The notes beneath the pieces are model-generated. The model did not search any database, was not told where the DNA came from, and saw only the letters and a program-made list of their open reading frames with translations. Below, in pieces: positions 34,610 through 44,379 of a DNA stretch of 64,000 bases (position 1 is the first letter of the stretch; each line of letters begins with the position of its first letter). Origin of the DNA: Flavobacteriaceae bacterium UBA3591 (GTDB taxonomy: Bacteria; Bacteroidota; Bacteroidia; Flavobacteriales; Flavobacteriaceae). The translations under genes and the position numbers were made by a program. The stretch covers positions 248,001-312,000 of the forward strand of contig DFMO01000006.1 of assembly GCA_002375695.1 (NCBI GenBank), read 5' to 3'.

Positions 34610-35242
34610 TTACATACTTGGCATAAGCACTTTATCAATTACGTGCACCGTCCCGTTACTGGCGTCAATATCTGCACTCGAAACTGTGGCCGTTTTTCCT
34701 TTGGAATCTTTAATCATTAATTTACCATTCGTTTCAGAAATAGTTAAAATATCGCCGTTTAAAGTGGTAACATCTAGTTTGTTGTTAGCTTCTTTTACCT
34801 TAGCCAATACATCGGCAGCGGGTAGTTTTCCTTGTAAAACGTGATACTTTAAAAAATCTTGAAGTTGGTCCTTATTATCGGGCTCCATTAAATTGCCAAT
34901 TATTGATTGTGGTGCATTTGTAAAAGCTTCGTTAGTTGGCGCAAAAACGGTATACTGTCCTTCACTTTTAAACGTATCAGCTAAATCGGCTGCTTTTAAT
35001 GTACTTACAAGGGTAGACAATTCTGAATTACCCATTGCCTTAGCAACGATTGAATTGGCCTCCATTTCGGCAGCTCTGGCAGCATTCATTTCTTCTACTT
35101 TTAATAGTGAATCTCTTTCGCGATCCATTCTAATCTGTTCTGCCGCCGCTCTTTCTTCGGCTTCTTTCTTTTTTGTGTCTTCGCAGCTTGCAAATAATAA
35201 TCCCACAACTGCAACCGACATTATAATTGTTCTAATTTTCAT
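34610..35242 (-). CDS. Fasciclin-domain lipoprotein
   Basis: The 210-residue lipoprotein has signal MKIRTIIMSVAVVGLLFASC, with the lipobox Cys at residue 20. A charged helical stretch (EDTKKKEAEERAAAEQIRMD and on, to ~65) precedes one fasciclin domain (about 70-210) with YTVFAPTNEAF, YHVLQGKLPAADVL and the final GTVHVIDKVLMP. Fasciclin domains mediate adhesion or act in envelope maintenance; the specific role here is unknown. It is probably anchored in the outer membrane. A 208-base divergent gap to the LysM gene contains no further feature. Confidence 0.9.
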   Translation of the reverse strand: MKIRTIIMSVAVVGLLFASCEDTKKKEAEERAAAEQIRMDRERDSLLKVEEMNAARAAEMEANSIVAKAMGNSELSTLVSTLKAADLADTFKSEGQYTVFAPTNEAFTNAPQSIIGNLMEPDNKDQLQDFLKYHVLQGKLPAADVLAKVKEANNKLDVTTLNGDILTISETNGKLMIKDSKGKTATVSSADIDASNGTVHVIDKVLMPSM

Positions 35243-35450
35243 AACTTTTGAATTGATTTTAATTACCTTTCAAAGATATTGTATACAATAACTACATTTT
35301 GCCAATAAATTTGCCGCTTTAGTTAAAATTTTAATAAATTAAATTATAATAAACACTATTTTAGAGCGAAATACTAAACATTTATTAATCTTATAAATTT
35401 GACGAATATAAATTTATACCTTTAAGTTTTAATAAATAAAAAGCTATAAT

Positions 35451-35828
35451 ATGATAAAATCTAAATACCAAAGTGTCTTAGATTTAGGTGAAAAACTAAA
35501 TATTAAGAACGGAGATGTTAAAGTTGAAAATGGGCAATTAAAAGTATGGGGAACCGCCAAAAATCAATACGAAAAAAATTTACTTTGGGATGAAATAAAA
35601 CGAATTGGTGGTGAAAACCCAACCGATATTATGGCCGATATAAAAGTGGAAGATACTTCGGCTTTTGCCCATCACACCGTAAAAAGTGGCGAATCTTTAA
35701 GTAAAATTGCTAAAAAGTATTACGGCGATGCCAATAAATACAGCGCTATTTACGAGGCAAACAAAGGAAAATTAAAATCTGCAGATCTTATTCATCCTGG
35801 TGATGAATTAGTAATACCAAATTTATAA
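35451..35828 (+). CDS. BON-like/LysM domain protein (YgaU-like)
   Basis: The 125-residue protein has an N-terminal BON-like segment (about 5-62; KNGDVKVENGQLKVWGTA) and a C-terminal LysM domain (about 73-123; HTVKSGESLSKIAKKYYGDA and IHPGDELVIP). The layout matches E. coli YgaU/Kbp, a potassium-binding protein, although LysM also binds peptidoglycan. No signal peptide is present, as in YgaU, so a cytoplasmic location is likely. Upstream, TTG and TACCTTTA separated by 15 bases resemble a promoter. It is monocistronic. Confidence 0.85.
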   Translation: MIKSKYQSVLDLGEKLNIKNGDVKVENGQLKVWGTAKNQYEKNLLWDEIKRIGGENPTDIMADIKVEDTSAFAHHTVKSGESLSKIAKKYYGDANKYSAIYEANKGKLKSADLIHPGDELVIPNL

Positions 35829-35845
35829 CGCCCTAATAATATTAA

Positions 35846-35888
35846 AAAAACCGCCAGTTTTCAAATGTTGAAAGTCTGGCGGTTTTAT
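35846..35888. terminator. Bidirectional terminator between LysM and AAA+ genes
   Basis: AAACCGCCAG (35848-35857) pairs with CTGGCGGTTT (35876-35885), extended inside by TTTTCAA/TTGAAAG. A-run on the left and TTTTATTTTG on the right fit both converging genes. Confidence 0.85.
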
Positions 35889-35906
35889 TTTGTTTGGAAT
35901 TAAAAT

Positions 35907-37370
35907 TTAAAGGTCGCTAATGTAGCTGCCGTATAAATCTCTAAAGTGAAGACCGTTTCCTAAACTGTAGCGGCTCAAATTTTTATTTTCGGCCAAAGCC
36001 CAAAGAATCAATTCTTTCATAAAGTACCTATCCTCTTTTGAAGTATTGGGCTGGTATTTTTCAATTAACTGGTGCAGTGGAATAATACGATCTAATTCAG
36101 TTTTATAAACCTCATCTGAAAATGAATCGAGTAATTCAAAATCATTTTCTTCAAAAAACCACGCGACTATTTCGGCATACGGGTCTGAATCACCTTCTTT
36201 TGTAAGCTTTTCAATTTTCGGAAACAATTCTTTAAAAGTAGTATTAACAGCATCCATAATTAATTGACGAGCAACTTGCGATACACCTTCCTGCTCTCCT
36301 TCGTAAACCAATTCAACTTTACCGGTAATGGCGGGGATAATTCCTATAAAATCTCCCAATCGTACGGTGGTGTTTTTATCGGCGTTGTGTAAGGCACGTC
36401 TTTCGGCGGTACTCAGCAAATTTTCAAAAGCAGTTATACTCAAACGTGCACTCACGCCACTTTTGGCATCAATAAAATCGTTTTCACGAGCTTCAAAACT
36501 AATTTGCTCCAAAACGTCTTTTGCCAATTCGGGTACGTAAACATTAGATTTTGTTTGCAAAGCCTCGGCTGTTTCTTGTTCGGTGATGGTGCGAGCCGTT
36601 TTAATATCTTGCGGATAATGCGTTAAAATTTGTGACCCAATTCTATCTTTTAACGGGGTAACTATACTACCACGATTTGTGTAATCTTCTGGATTGGCAG
36701 TAAAAATAAACTGAATATCTAACGGCAATCGTACCGCAAATCCTCGAATTTGCACGTCGCCTTCTTGTAAAATATTAAACAATGCCACCTGTATGCGAGG
36801 AGCCAAATCGGGTAATTCATTTATCACAAAAAGACACCTATTGCTACGAGGAATCATCCCGAAATGGATTACTCTATCATCGGCATATGTTAGTTTTAAA
36901 TTAGCTGCTTTTATTGGGTCAACATCGCCAATAATATCGGCTACGGTAACATCGGGGGTTGCAAGCTTTTCTGAAAAACGTTCGCTACGGTGCAACCAAC
37001 TAATTGGGGTATTGTCGCCCCCTTCTTCAATTAAATTTTTTGCAAATCGCGAAATTGGATTAAAAGGGTCATCATTAACTTCGCTCCCTTCTACAATTGG
37101 AATATACTCGTCTAACAAATCGACCATTTGTCGAGCTAAGCGCGTTTTTGCCTGCCCCCTTAACCCCAAAAGGTTGATGTTGTGTTTTGAAAGAATTGCG
37201 CGTTCCAATTCGGGGATTACTGTAAGTTCGTACCCGTGAATACCCACAAAAGGAGATTCTTTTTTCATTATTTTTTGAAGGAGATTGCGACGCAATTCCT
37301 CTTTAATAGATTTTGACTCGTACCCTGCTTTTTTTAAATCGCCTAAAGTTTTAATAGTTTCTATTTTCAT
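35907..37370 (-). CDS. MoxR/ChlI-type AAA+ ATPase
   Basis: The 487-residue cytosolic protein resembles the magnesium-chelatase ChlI/MoxR branch of AAA+ ATPases. Walker A is GLRGQAKT (69-76) and the Walker B region is CLFVINELPDL (about 182-192) with Asn before Glu. Sensor 1 lies in IQFIFTANPEDYTNRGS, and the arginine-finger region is in TPLKDRIGSQILTHYP. The C-terminal half is helical. It is transcribed 36 bases after a VWA protein gene. MoxR-type ATPases pair with VWA proteins as chaperone-like machines that insert cofactors or remodel partners; the client is not known here. Bacteriochlorophyll synthesis is not implied. Confidence 0.88.
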   Translation of the reverse strand: MKIETIKTLGDLKKAGYESKSIKEELRRNLLQKIMKKESPFVGIHGYELTVIPELERAILSKHNINLLGLRGQAKTRLARQMVDLLDEYIPIVEGSEVNDDPFNPISRFAKNLIEEGGDNTPISWLHRSERFSEKLATPDVTVADIIGDVDPIKAANLKLTYADDRVIHFGMIPRSNRCLFVINELPDLAPRIQVALFNILQEGDVQIRGFAVRLPLDIQFIFTANPEDYTNRGSIVTPLKDRIGSQILTHYPQDIKTARTITEQETAEALQTKSNVYVPELAKDVLEQISFEARENDFIDAKSGVSARLSITAFENLLSTAERRALHNADKNTTVRLGDFIGIIPAITGKVELVYEGEQEGVSQVARQLIMDAVNTTFKELFPKIEKLTKEGDSDPYAEIVAWFFEENDFELLDSFSDEVYKTELDRIIPLHQLIEKYQPNTSKEDRYFMKELILWALAENKNLSRYSLGNGLHFRDLYGSYISDL

Positions 37371-37406
37371 AAAATATCTTCTTTCTTTTTTCTTTTTCTA
37401 AAATTG

Positions 37407-38528
37407 TTAGCGCAAACGTTTTGTTCTATTCGTTTCGTAATCACTAAATATCATTTCCCCAAGTCCTTTATGTCCCGTATAAAATGCTTTGCCTTTGTTA
37501 GCCGCGGTAAACGCTTCTACAAATTGCATTAAATACGGGTCTTTTGCAATCATAAAAGTTGTAATTAGTATGTGCAGTTTTCGGGCTTGCGATGCCATGG
37601 CATAACATTTATTTACAATATAACTGTCTAAACCAACGCTGTTTTTATAATACCGACCGTCTGGGAGGCGCACACAGCTTGGCTTCCCGTCGGTTATCAT
37701 AAATATTTGTTTGTTTGTATTTCGTTTTCTTCGCAATAAATCCATTGCGAGTTGAAGCCCAGCAACGGTATTTGTATGATAGGGTCCCACGTTTAAATAT
37801 GGCAAATCTTTTAGTTTAATTGGCCACGCATCATTCCCAAATACTAAAATATCTAAGGTATCCTTTGGGTAACGGGTTGTTATAAATTCTGAAAGCGCCA
37901 TTGTCACTTTTTTAGCTGGGGTAATTCGGTCTTCCCCGTACAAAATCATACTGTGGCTAATATCAATCATCAACACCGTACTCATTTGGGTTTTATAAAT
38001 AGTTTCTTCAACTACCAAATCATTTTCAGAAAGTGTAAAATCGCCAAGACCGTGGTTAATTTGTGCATTTTTAAAACTTTCGGTCATTGATATTTGTTCC
38101 AACGAGTCGCCAAAACGGTAATCGCGAAATTCTCCTGCTTGCTCATCACCTTGACCAGTACGGGTAGTACGATGATTGCCAGCCCCGCTTTTACGCAGTT
38201 TACCAAAAATTTGTTCCAAAGCACGTTTGCGTAAAATTCGCTCGGTTTTTTCGGTAATTGCCAACCCCTGCTTTCCGTCGGTTTTTATTTCTTCGCGTAA
38301 ATAACCTTTTGTTTTTAATTCTTCTACAAAATCGTCTAACGAATAATCCTCTGTAAAAAGCTTGTATTCTTCATCGAGTTGCTTCATCCACTCTATAGCT
38401 TCATCAAAATCGCCCGAAGTATGTGTAATCAATTCTTGAAAAATATCGAAGAGTTTTTCAAATGGCGATTGATCCTTGGGGGTGTGTTTTGTAAAAACAA
38501 ATCCGCTTTTATAAATTTTATTATTCAT
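37407..38528 (-). CDS. VWA domain protein, partner of the AAA+ ATPase
   Basis: In this 373-residue cytosolic protein, residues 1-170 are helical and charged with no recognised fold. The von Willebrand A domain starts near 183 (TVLMIDISHSM) and has a complete MIDAS metal site start, D189-x-S191-x-S193. Further MIDAS elements are likely in YHTNTVAGLQLAM and MITDGKPS. It is the first gene of the minus-strand pair with the AAA+ ATPase, matching the ChlD/ChlI and CoxE/CoxD-like logic in which the VWA protein recruits the client and the ATPase supplies work. Confidence 0.85.
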   Translation of the reverse strand: MNNKIYKSGFVFTKHTPKDQSPFEKLFDIFQELITHTSGDFDEAIEWMKQLDEEYKLFTEDYSLDDFVEELKTKGYLREEIKTDGKQGLAITEKTERILRKRALEQIFGKLRKSGAGNHRTTRTGQGDEQAGEFRDYRFGDSLEQISMTESFKNAQINHGLGDFTLSENDLVVEETIYKTQMSTVLMIDISHSMILYGEDRITPAKKVTMALSEFITTRYPKDTLDILVFGNDAWPIKLKDLPYLNVGPYHTNTVAGLQLAMDLLRRKRNTNKQIFMITDGKPSCVRLPDGRYYKNSVGLDSYIVNKCYAMASQARKLHILITTFMIAKDPYLMQFVEAFTAANKGKAFYTGHKGLGEMIFSDYETNRTKRLR

Positions 38529-38686
38529 ATTCTAAAAATATAACATTCACCGAGTATAAAAAAGACGCAAACGTTAAACTACTACCAATAAATTATTATA
38601 AGAGTTGAAATAATATTAACAAATGGAGAAAATAATTTGATTAGATTTGTCTTAATACTCAACTAAATATCCATTAAATACGGGTT

Positions 38687-40606
38687 ATGAAAAATTATAT
38701 TTTATTCGGTTTTGCGTCTTTGCTTTTCTTTGGCTGCAATGAAAAATCTACCAAACCTATCGCAGAAGAAACCTCTGTAAACACATACACCATTGAGCAA
38801 TTTATGGGTAATGAAAATGCATCGGCCAATGGATTTTCCCCAGACAAATCAAAGGTTTTGGTTACGAGTAATCGCTCGGGGGTTTACAATATGTACACAG
38901 TACCCACGCAAGGCGGTGAATTTACACCCATAACTCAAAGCGATAGTGCATCGGTGTTTGGTATCTCATATTTTCCAGATGATGACAGAATACTTTTTAG
39001 AATGGATGGCAATGGTGATGAAATCTATAAATTATTTGTAAAAGATAGTAGTGGCGTTACGAGGTTAACACCCAAGGAAAACGTGCGCGCGTTGTTTGAA
39101 GGATGGGCAAACGACCGAAAAAGCTTTTTTTATACCACCAACGAACGCAACCACCAACAAATGGACTTTTATGAAATGGACATTGTCACTTTTAAACCTA
39201 AGCTAATTTATAAAAATGAAGACGGGATGATGTTTGGTGGCGTTTCAGACAATAAAAATTATATGTTATTGTCTAAAGCTATTAATACAAACGATAGCGA
39301 TTTATATCTTCTAAATTTAAAAACGAAGCAACGCACAAAAATAAACGATACACTAAGTAAAAATTCGCCAGCCGATTTTGCGCCCGATGGCAAATCATTT
39401 TACTACACAACCGATGAAGGTGGCGAGTTCAGTTATTTAATGAAATACAACATTGCCGATGGTACAAAAGAAAAAGTGGTAGCAAAAGATTGGGATATAA
39501 TTGCTTTTTATTTTACCAAAAAAGGTACTTATCAAGTAATATTTACCAATGAAGATGGTAAAACCGAAATGTATGTAACTGAAACAGCCACAGGCAAAAA
39601 ATTAAACTTTCCCGAAATTGATGGCCAAGCAATTAGTGCAGCGCGCTTTTCAGACGATGAAACTATGGCATTATTAACGGTTGGCAGCTCTCAGATACCT
39701 ACAAATACGTACTCGTACAATTTAAAAACAAAGAAGTATTACAAACTTACTTCAGTACTAAATCCCGAAATTGATCAAAACGATTTGGTTGAAGCTCGTG
39801 TAGTGCGATACAAATCATTTGATGGGTTAGAAATTCCTGCAATTTATTATGAACCTAAGCAAGCTACAAAAACAAATAAAGCGCCTGCCTTAGTGTGGGT
39901 TCACGGTGGTCCGGGCGGTCAATCACGACAAAATTACAGTTCGTTAATACAATTTCTTGTTAATCACGGCTATGCCATTTTAGCTGTAAACAATCGTGGT
40001 AGCAGTGGGTATGGCAAGAGTTTTTATAAAATGGACGACCAAAACCACGGCGATAAAGATTTAAAAGACTGTATTGCCGGAAAAGATTGGTTGGCAATTC
40101 AAGAAAATATAGACAAAGATAAAATAGGAATTATTGGTGGCTCATACGGTGGGTATATGACTATGGCCGCCCTAACATTTGCACCCGAAGAATTTGAAGT
40201 TGGCGTAAATATTTTTGGGGTTACCAATTGGATACGTACGTTAAAAAGCATTCCGCCGTGGTGGGCCTCATTTAAAGACGCCCTCTATCTAGAAATGGGA
40301 GATCCAAATACTGCAGATTCGGTACGGTTAAAACAAATTTCGCCTCTCTTTCATACCGAAAATGTTACCAAACCTTTAATGGTTTTACAGGGCGCACAAG
40401 ACCCGCGAGTGCTTAAAATTGAATCTGATGAAATTGTAGAAGGCGTTAAAAAGAACGGAGTTCCTGTTGAATATGTAGTTTTTGAAGACGAAGGACACGG
40501 GTTTGTTAAAAAGGAAAACGAAATTGAAGCCTACAGCAGAATTTTAAAATTTTTAGATACGTATTTAAAAGAAGACAATGCTAACGAGGCGAATTCAAAT
40601 TTATAG
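38687..40606 (+). CDS. S9-family peptidase lipoprotein (acylaminoacyl/prolyl oligopeptidase type)
   Basis: The 639-residue lipoprotein has signal MKNYILFGFASLLFFGC, with Cys17 as lipidation site. The N-terminal propeller (about 40-370) has repeats such as SPDKSKVLVTSNRSG and FAPDGKSFYYTTDEGGEF. The alpha/beta-hydrolase domain (about 380-635) has the nucleophile Ser486 in GGSYGGYMTM, Asp572 in QGAQDPRV and His604 in DEGHGFV, a complete triad. It cleaves small peptides, probably on the periplasmic face. It stands alone, with a 158-base upstream gap and without a recognisable terminator before the converging App1 gene (18 bases). Confidence 0.93.
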   Translation: MKNYILFGFASLLFFGCNEKSTKPIAEETSVNTYTIEQFMGNENASANGFSPDKSKVLVTSNRSGVYNMYTVPTQGGEFTPITQSDSASVFGISYFPDDDRILFRMDGNGDEIYKLFVKDSSGVTRLTPKENVRALFEGWANDRKSFFYTTNERNHQQMDFYEMDIVTFKPKLIYKNEDGMMFGGVSDNKNYMLLSKAINTNDSDLYLLNLKTKQRTKINDTLSKNSPADFAPDGKSFYYTTDEGGEFSYLMKYNIADGTKEKVVAKDWDIIAFYFTKKGTYQVIFTNEDGKTEMYVTETATGKKLNFPEIDGQAISAARFSDDETMALLTVGSSQIPTNTYSYNLKTKKYYKLTSVLNPEIDQNDLVEARVVRYKSFDGLEIPAIYYEPKQATKTNKAPALVWVHGGPGGQSRQNYSSLIQFLVNHGYAILAVNNRGSSGYGKSFYKMDDQNHGDKDLKDCIAGKDWLAIQENIDKDKIGIIGGSYGGYMTMAALTFAPEEFEVGVNIFGVTNWIRTLKSIPPWWASFKDALYLEMGDPNTADSVRLKQISPLFHTENVTKPLMVLQGAQDPRVLKIESDEIVEGVKKNGVPVEYVVFEDEGHGFVKKENEIEAYSRILKFLDTYLKEDNANEANSNL

Positions 40607-40624
40607 CAATAGGTGAAGGTGTAA

Positions 40625-41605
40625 TTAAATAATTCCTATTTCTTTGGAATGGCCAATTGCTTTTTCACTTTGGTTAAAATAGCAAGTTGAAACGCCCATA
40701 GATTCAATGTTTTTTAAAACTTTTCGCGTGGCTGGTTTTTGTTGTTTTTTAGTTTGCCGAATGTAAATTGCCTTTATACTCTGTGGAAACACTTTTACCA
40801 CTCGTTCGTATAAATATGGGTCTTTTTGCGAATCGTCTCCCAATAAAACATACTTTAATTCGGGGTAAAACATAATTATATCTTTAATCTTTTCAAACTT
40901 GTGATCGTGGCTTCCCCTGCCGGTAAACAGAAAATCTGAAATTCCCGTCTTTATTTTTTTAAGCTTTATTACAGCTTTTGGCAATTCGTGAAGGCGTGCA
41001 AAGGAATCGATAAATTCGTATAAATTCCATTCGCTGCTTGAAACATAAAAGAACGAGTTTGAAGCTTTTTCGCTTTCTTGTCCGGCCTTACTTAAGGCTT
41101 GATAATGTGGCACAACATCTTCAAAAACCCTGCGCTTATCAATATTTTTTAAAAGCAGCACGTATAGTTTTTTTAGAAAATTTCCGCTGTGCGATACCAA
41201 AAACGTATCGTCTATATCTGATATTACACCAACCTTGCTTATAAATGGTTTTAATAATTCTGAATTTTCAACAATGCCATAGTCGTAATATTTGCAAATT
41301 ACCTGAAATGGATGCCAACCGCTCTCTAACTTTTCGGTATATGGAATGGTAAACCTAAAATAGCCGTCGGCGAGCGTTTTGGTGGTTACTTCAAGATCTT
41401 TAAATTTCAACTTAACCGTTACATTTTCTAAGGGTTTTATTCTAAACATATGTATTACCGATACTGCGTGGCGTATGCCTTTGCGGTCTAATCTAAATTT
41501 ATCTGGCGCCCACGATTTAAAAACATGCCCAAAAACAACAAGTTCTTCGCCATTGGCATAGCCCCTATATAATTTTAAATCTAGTTTCACGTATTGAGAT
41601 TTCAT
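40625..41605 (-). CDS. App1-type phosphatidate phosphatase-like protein
   Basis: The 326-residue cytosolic protein contains the App1 (DUF2183) catalytic domain of the HAD superfamily in its second half. The nucleophile motif D130-I-D132-D-T134 is in GVISDIDDTFLVSHS, the Ser motif is near FYVSSSEWNLY, then the lysine region VIKLKKIKTG and acidic motif LLGDDSQKDPYLY. The N-terminal part (1-120) is a beta domain that may bind lipids. The yeast enzyme dephosphorylates phosphatidate. The gene is divergent from a diacylglycerol-kinase-like gene (50 bases between starts), so the two may act on the same lipid in opposite directions. Confidence 0.85.
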   Translation of the reverse strand: MKSQYVKLDLKLYRGYANGEELVVFGHVFKSWAPDKFRLDRKGIRHAVSVIHMFRIKPLENVTVKLKFKDLEVTTKTLADGYFRFTIPYTEKLESGWHPFQVICKYYDYGIVENSELLKPFISKVGVISDIDDTFLVSHSGNFLKKLYVLLLKNIDKRRVFEDVVPHYQALSKAGQESEKASNSFFYVSSSEWNLYEFIDSFARLHELPKAVIKLKKIKTGISDFLFTGRGSHDHKFEKIKDIIMFYPELKYVLLGDDSQKDPYLYERVVKVFPQSIKAIYIRQTKKQQKPATRKVLKNIESMGVSTCYFNQSEKAIGHSKEIGII

Positions 41606-41655
41606 TAACGGTTATGTATTTTCAAAATAGGTATTTTTAAAATTAATTTTTACTA

Positions 41656-42558
41656 ATGAAATCAGAAAATTGTATTCTAATTATAATAAACCCCGTTTCT
41701 GGAAATTTAGATAAAGGTGAAATATTATCCTTAATTACAGACGAGGCAACGAAAAAAAGTTGCGATTTTAAACTGTATAAAACTACCGGCACGGGCGATA
41801 AAGAAGCTATTGAAAGTTTAATTACCCAATACAATCCGTCGCGAGTAATTGTAGCGGGTGGCGACGGTACTATAGCTATGGCGGCTTCATGCGTTTATAA
41901 AACCGATATTATTTTAGGTATAATTCCGGCAGGATCGGCCAATGGGATGGCTACCAATTTTGAATTGCCACAAACCCTCGATAAGCAAATAGAAATAGCC
42001 TTTTCAAATAATACTTTAACAATTGATGTGCTGCTAATAAATAATACAATTTGTCTTCATATTGCCGATTTAGGTATAAATGCCGAATTGATTAAAAATT
42101 ACGAAAATTCGGGAATTAGAGGAAAGTTGGGGTATTTTATCCAATCTATTCCCACTCTTTTCCAATCAGATTTTCCATTTCATTTTACAATTAAAACCCC
42201 AAGGGCACAATATTCCGAAACGGGCGTACTGCTCGCTATTGCTAATGCCAACAAATTTGGAACTGGAGCAACCATTAATCCAACGGGTAAATTAAATGAC
42301 GGTAAGTTTGAAATATTAATTTTTAAAAATTTGGATATAATTGAAATTTTTAAAACAATGCAAGACAACCCTAAAATGTCTTCCGATTTTGTAAAAATTA
42401 TTCCCACAGAAAGTGCCGAAATTAGTTGTTTAAACAAAATACCTTTCCAGATAGACGGCGAATTTTTAGGCGAAAAAGATATTTTATCTGTTAAAATGTC
42501 AAAGCATAAACTTCATATCGCATTGCCACAAAAATTCTGTAAATTACATTCACAATAA
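41656..42558 (+). CDS. Diacylglycerol/lipid kinase (YegS/DAGK-catalytic family)
   Basis: The 300-residue cytosolic or membrane-associated enzyme has the DAGK catalytic fold. NPVSGN (12-17) and the nucleotide-binding GGDGT (68-72) are followed by IPAGSANGMATNF and the C-terminal beta domain with IDGEFLG near 270. It would phosphorylate diacylglycerol or a related lipid. It is divergent from the App1 phosphatase gene and 9 bases upstream of the hydrolase-OsmC gene, so it heads a two-gene operon. Confidence 0.88.
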   Translation: MKSENCILIIINPVSGNLDKGEILSLITDEATKKSCDFKLYKTTGTGDKEAIESLITQYNPSRVIVAGGDGTIAMAASCVYKTDIILGIIPAGSANGMATNFELPQTLDKQIEIAFSNNTLTIDVLLINNTICLHIADLGINAELIKNYENSGIRGKLGYFIQSIPTLFQSDFPFHFTIKTPRAQYSETGVLLAIANANKFGTGATINPTGKLNDGKFEILIFKNLDIIEIFKTMQDNPKMSSDFVKIIPTESAEISCLNKIPFQIDGEFLGEKDILSVKMSKHKLHIALPQKFCKLHSQ

Positions 42559-42567
42559 CCTTAAATT

Positions 42568-43785
42568 ATGAATATTGAAAAAGTAACTTTTACGAACAAA
42601 GATGAAGAACAACTTGCAGGGAGATTAGAGTTACCACTTAATCAACGCCCGCACAACTTTGTAATTTTTGCGCACTGCTTTACGTGTACAAAAAATTTAA
42701 TAGCAGTAAAAAATATAAGCCGCAAACTTACCGCTGCCGGGTTTGCTGTGTTGCGATTTGATTTTACGGGATTGGGCGAAAGCGAAGGCGCTTTTGAAAA
42801 CACTAATTTTTCAGGAAATGTTGACGACTTGGTTGAAGCTGCTCAGTTTTTAGAGGCAAAATATCAATCGCCAACTGTTATTATTGGTCATTCATTGGGA
42901 GGTGCTGCCGCTATATACGCTGCCAATAGAATTTCGACTATAAAGGCCGTCGCTGTAATTAATTCGCCTAGTGATCCTGCGCACGTTAAAAATTTATTGC
43001 GCAACAGTACTGAAGAGATAAATAAAACCGGAAAGGCAACTGTAAATTTAGGCGGTGTAGATTTTACAATTAAAAAACAGTTTTTAGACGACCTTAAAAA
43101 TAAGTCGCTTAAAAATGTTGTTGGCGATTTTAGGAAATCGCTTTTAATTCTACATTCACCACAAGACAAAATTGTAGGTATAAATAATGCGGAAGACTTA
43201 TATATAGCCGCGCACCATCCAAAAAGTTTTATTTCTTTAGACGGTATAGATCATCTTTTAAGTGAAAAGGAAGATTCGGCATATGTAGGGGAAGTTATTG
43301 CAAGTTGGGCATCGCGCTATGTTTCTATTCCAGAAAGAAAAGTAGTAACAAGTAAAAGTAAAGTTGCAGCCAGATTAGACGATGTTGAAAATTTTACTAC
43401 CCAATTAAAACTTGGCGATCACAATTACGTGGCAGACGAACCCACAAGTTACAGTGGCAACAACTTTGGCCCCTCCCCTTACGAGCTGTTATCGGCGGGG
43501 TTAGCTGCCTGTACCGTTATGACCATTCAAATGTATGCACGACGTAAAAAGTGGGAGGTTAAAGAGGTAATTTGTCACGTAGACTATTCAAAAGATCACG
43601 CGGTAGACTGTGAACATTGCACAGACGATACTGCCAAAATAGACACCTTTAAACGTAAAATTAGTTTTCACGGCAATCTTTCAGAAGAACAAATAAAAAA
43701 GTTACTTGAAATTGCAGACAAATGTCCCGTGCATAAAACCTTACATACTGAAACTCAAATTATAACTGTTTTAGAAAATAAATAG
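42568..43785 (+). CDS. Alpha/beta hydrolase-OsmC fusion protein
   Basis: The 405-residue two-domain cytosolic protein has an alpha/beta hydrolase at residues 1-255: nucleophile Ser109 in GHSLGGAAA, Asp in ILHSPQDKIVG, His in DGIDHLLSE. The OsmC/Ohr-like domain at about 265-405 has YSGNNFGPSPYELLSAGLAA, Cys in AACTVMT and the second Cys in ADKCPVHKTL. OsmC proteins reduce organic hydroperoxides with two cysteines, so the fusion may release and reduce peroxidised acyl chains. This is inference from the domains. The arrangement is known from other bacteria as a bifunctional protein. Confidence 0.9.
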   Translation: MNIEKVTFTNKDEEQLAGRLELPLNQRPHNFVIFAHCFTCTKNLIAVKNISRKLTAAGFAVLRFDFTGLGESEGAFENTNFSGNVDDLVEAAQFLEAKYQSPTVIIGHSLGGAAAIYAANRISTIKAVAVINSPSDPAHVKNLLRNSTEEINKTGKATVNLGGVDFTIKKQFLDDLKNKSLKNVVGDFRKSLLILHSPQDKIVGINNAEDLYIAAHHPKSFISLDGIDHLLSEKEDSAYVGEVIASWASRYVSIPERKVVTSKSKVAARLDDVENFTTQLKLGDHNYVADEPTSYSGNNFGPSPYELLSAGLAACTVMTIQMYARRKKWEVKEVICHVDYSKDHAVDCEHCTDDTAKIDTFKRKISFHGNLSEEQIKKLLEIADKCPVHKTLHTETQIITVLENK

Positions 43786-43845
43786 AAAAACTTTTTTTAC
43801 ATCGCGTTATTTTGTACTATTGAAATATTAAAATCCGATAATTTT

Positions 43846-44379
43846 ATGCGAAAATACTTTCAATTATTAGTACTCATTGCGGTTACGCTAGTTTTTGAAA
43901 GCTGTTGTAGAAATGGCGACTGCGACCAAAACGACGATTTTCCTGTTTTAGTGGCCGAATCGCGATATGAACCTATTTTTATGGAACGCTCGGAGTTTGA
44001 AAACAGTGTTGCTTTATCCTCGGCTCAGCCCATTATCAATGCAGGTAAAATTTATGTTTATGAAAATTATCTTTTTATAAATGAGAAGAATGAAGGATTT
44101 CACATATTTAACAATGAAGATCCGTCCAATCCTATTTCTATTCACTTTATAAATTCACCTGGCGCTACAGATTTATCCATTCGTGAAAATGTATTATTTA
44201 TAAACCAAGCTACAGATTTAATTGCGGTGCAAATTGATTTAGAAAGTGGCGGTTTAGCCGTTTCAAAACGCATAAAAGAAACCTTTCCCGTTATGCTCTC
44301 ACCCGATGGATTTTATCCACATTCAATACCCGAAAATAACGTAGTTGTTAATTGGACTCTAAAGCCCAACTCGCCATGA
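43846..44379 (+). CDS. LVIVD-type lipoprotein, short
   Basis: The 177-residue product has a lipoprotein-like signal (MRKYFQLLVLIAVTLVFESC; Cys20, followed by further Cys residues CRNGDC). The mature part has the words NAGKIYVYENYLFINEKNEG and FHIFNNEDPSNP, typical of LVIVD beta-propeller repeats. Its short length allows only part of a propeller, so it may pair with the following, related protein. Its stop overlaps the ATG of the next gene (ATGA at 44376), indicating translational coupling. Confidence 0.7.
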   Translation: MRKYFQLLVLIAVTLVFESCCRNGDCDQNDDFPVLVAESRYEPIFMERSEFENSVALSSAQPIINAGKIYVYENYLFINEKNEGFHIFNNEDPSNPISIHFINSPGATDLSIRENVLFINQATDLIAVQIDLESGGLAVSKRIKETFPVMLSPDGFYPHSIPENNVVVNWTLKPNSP

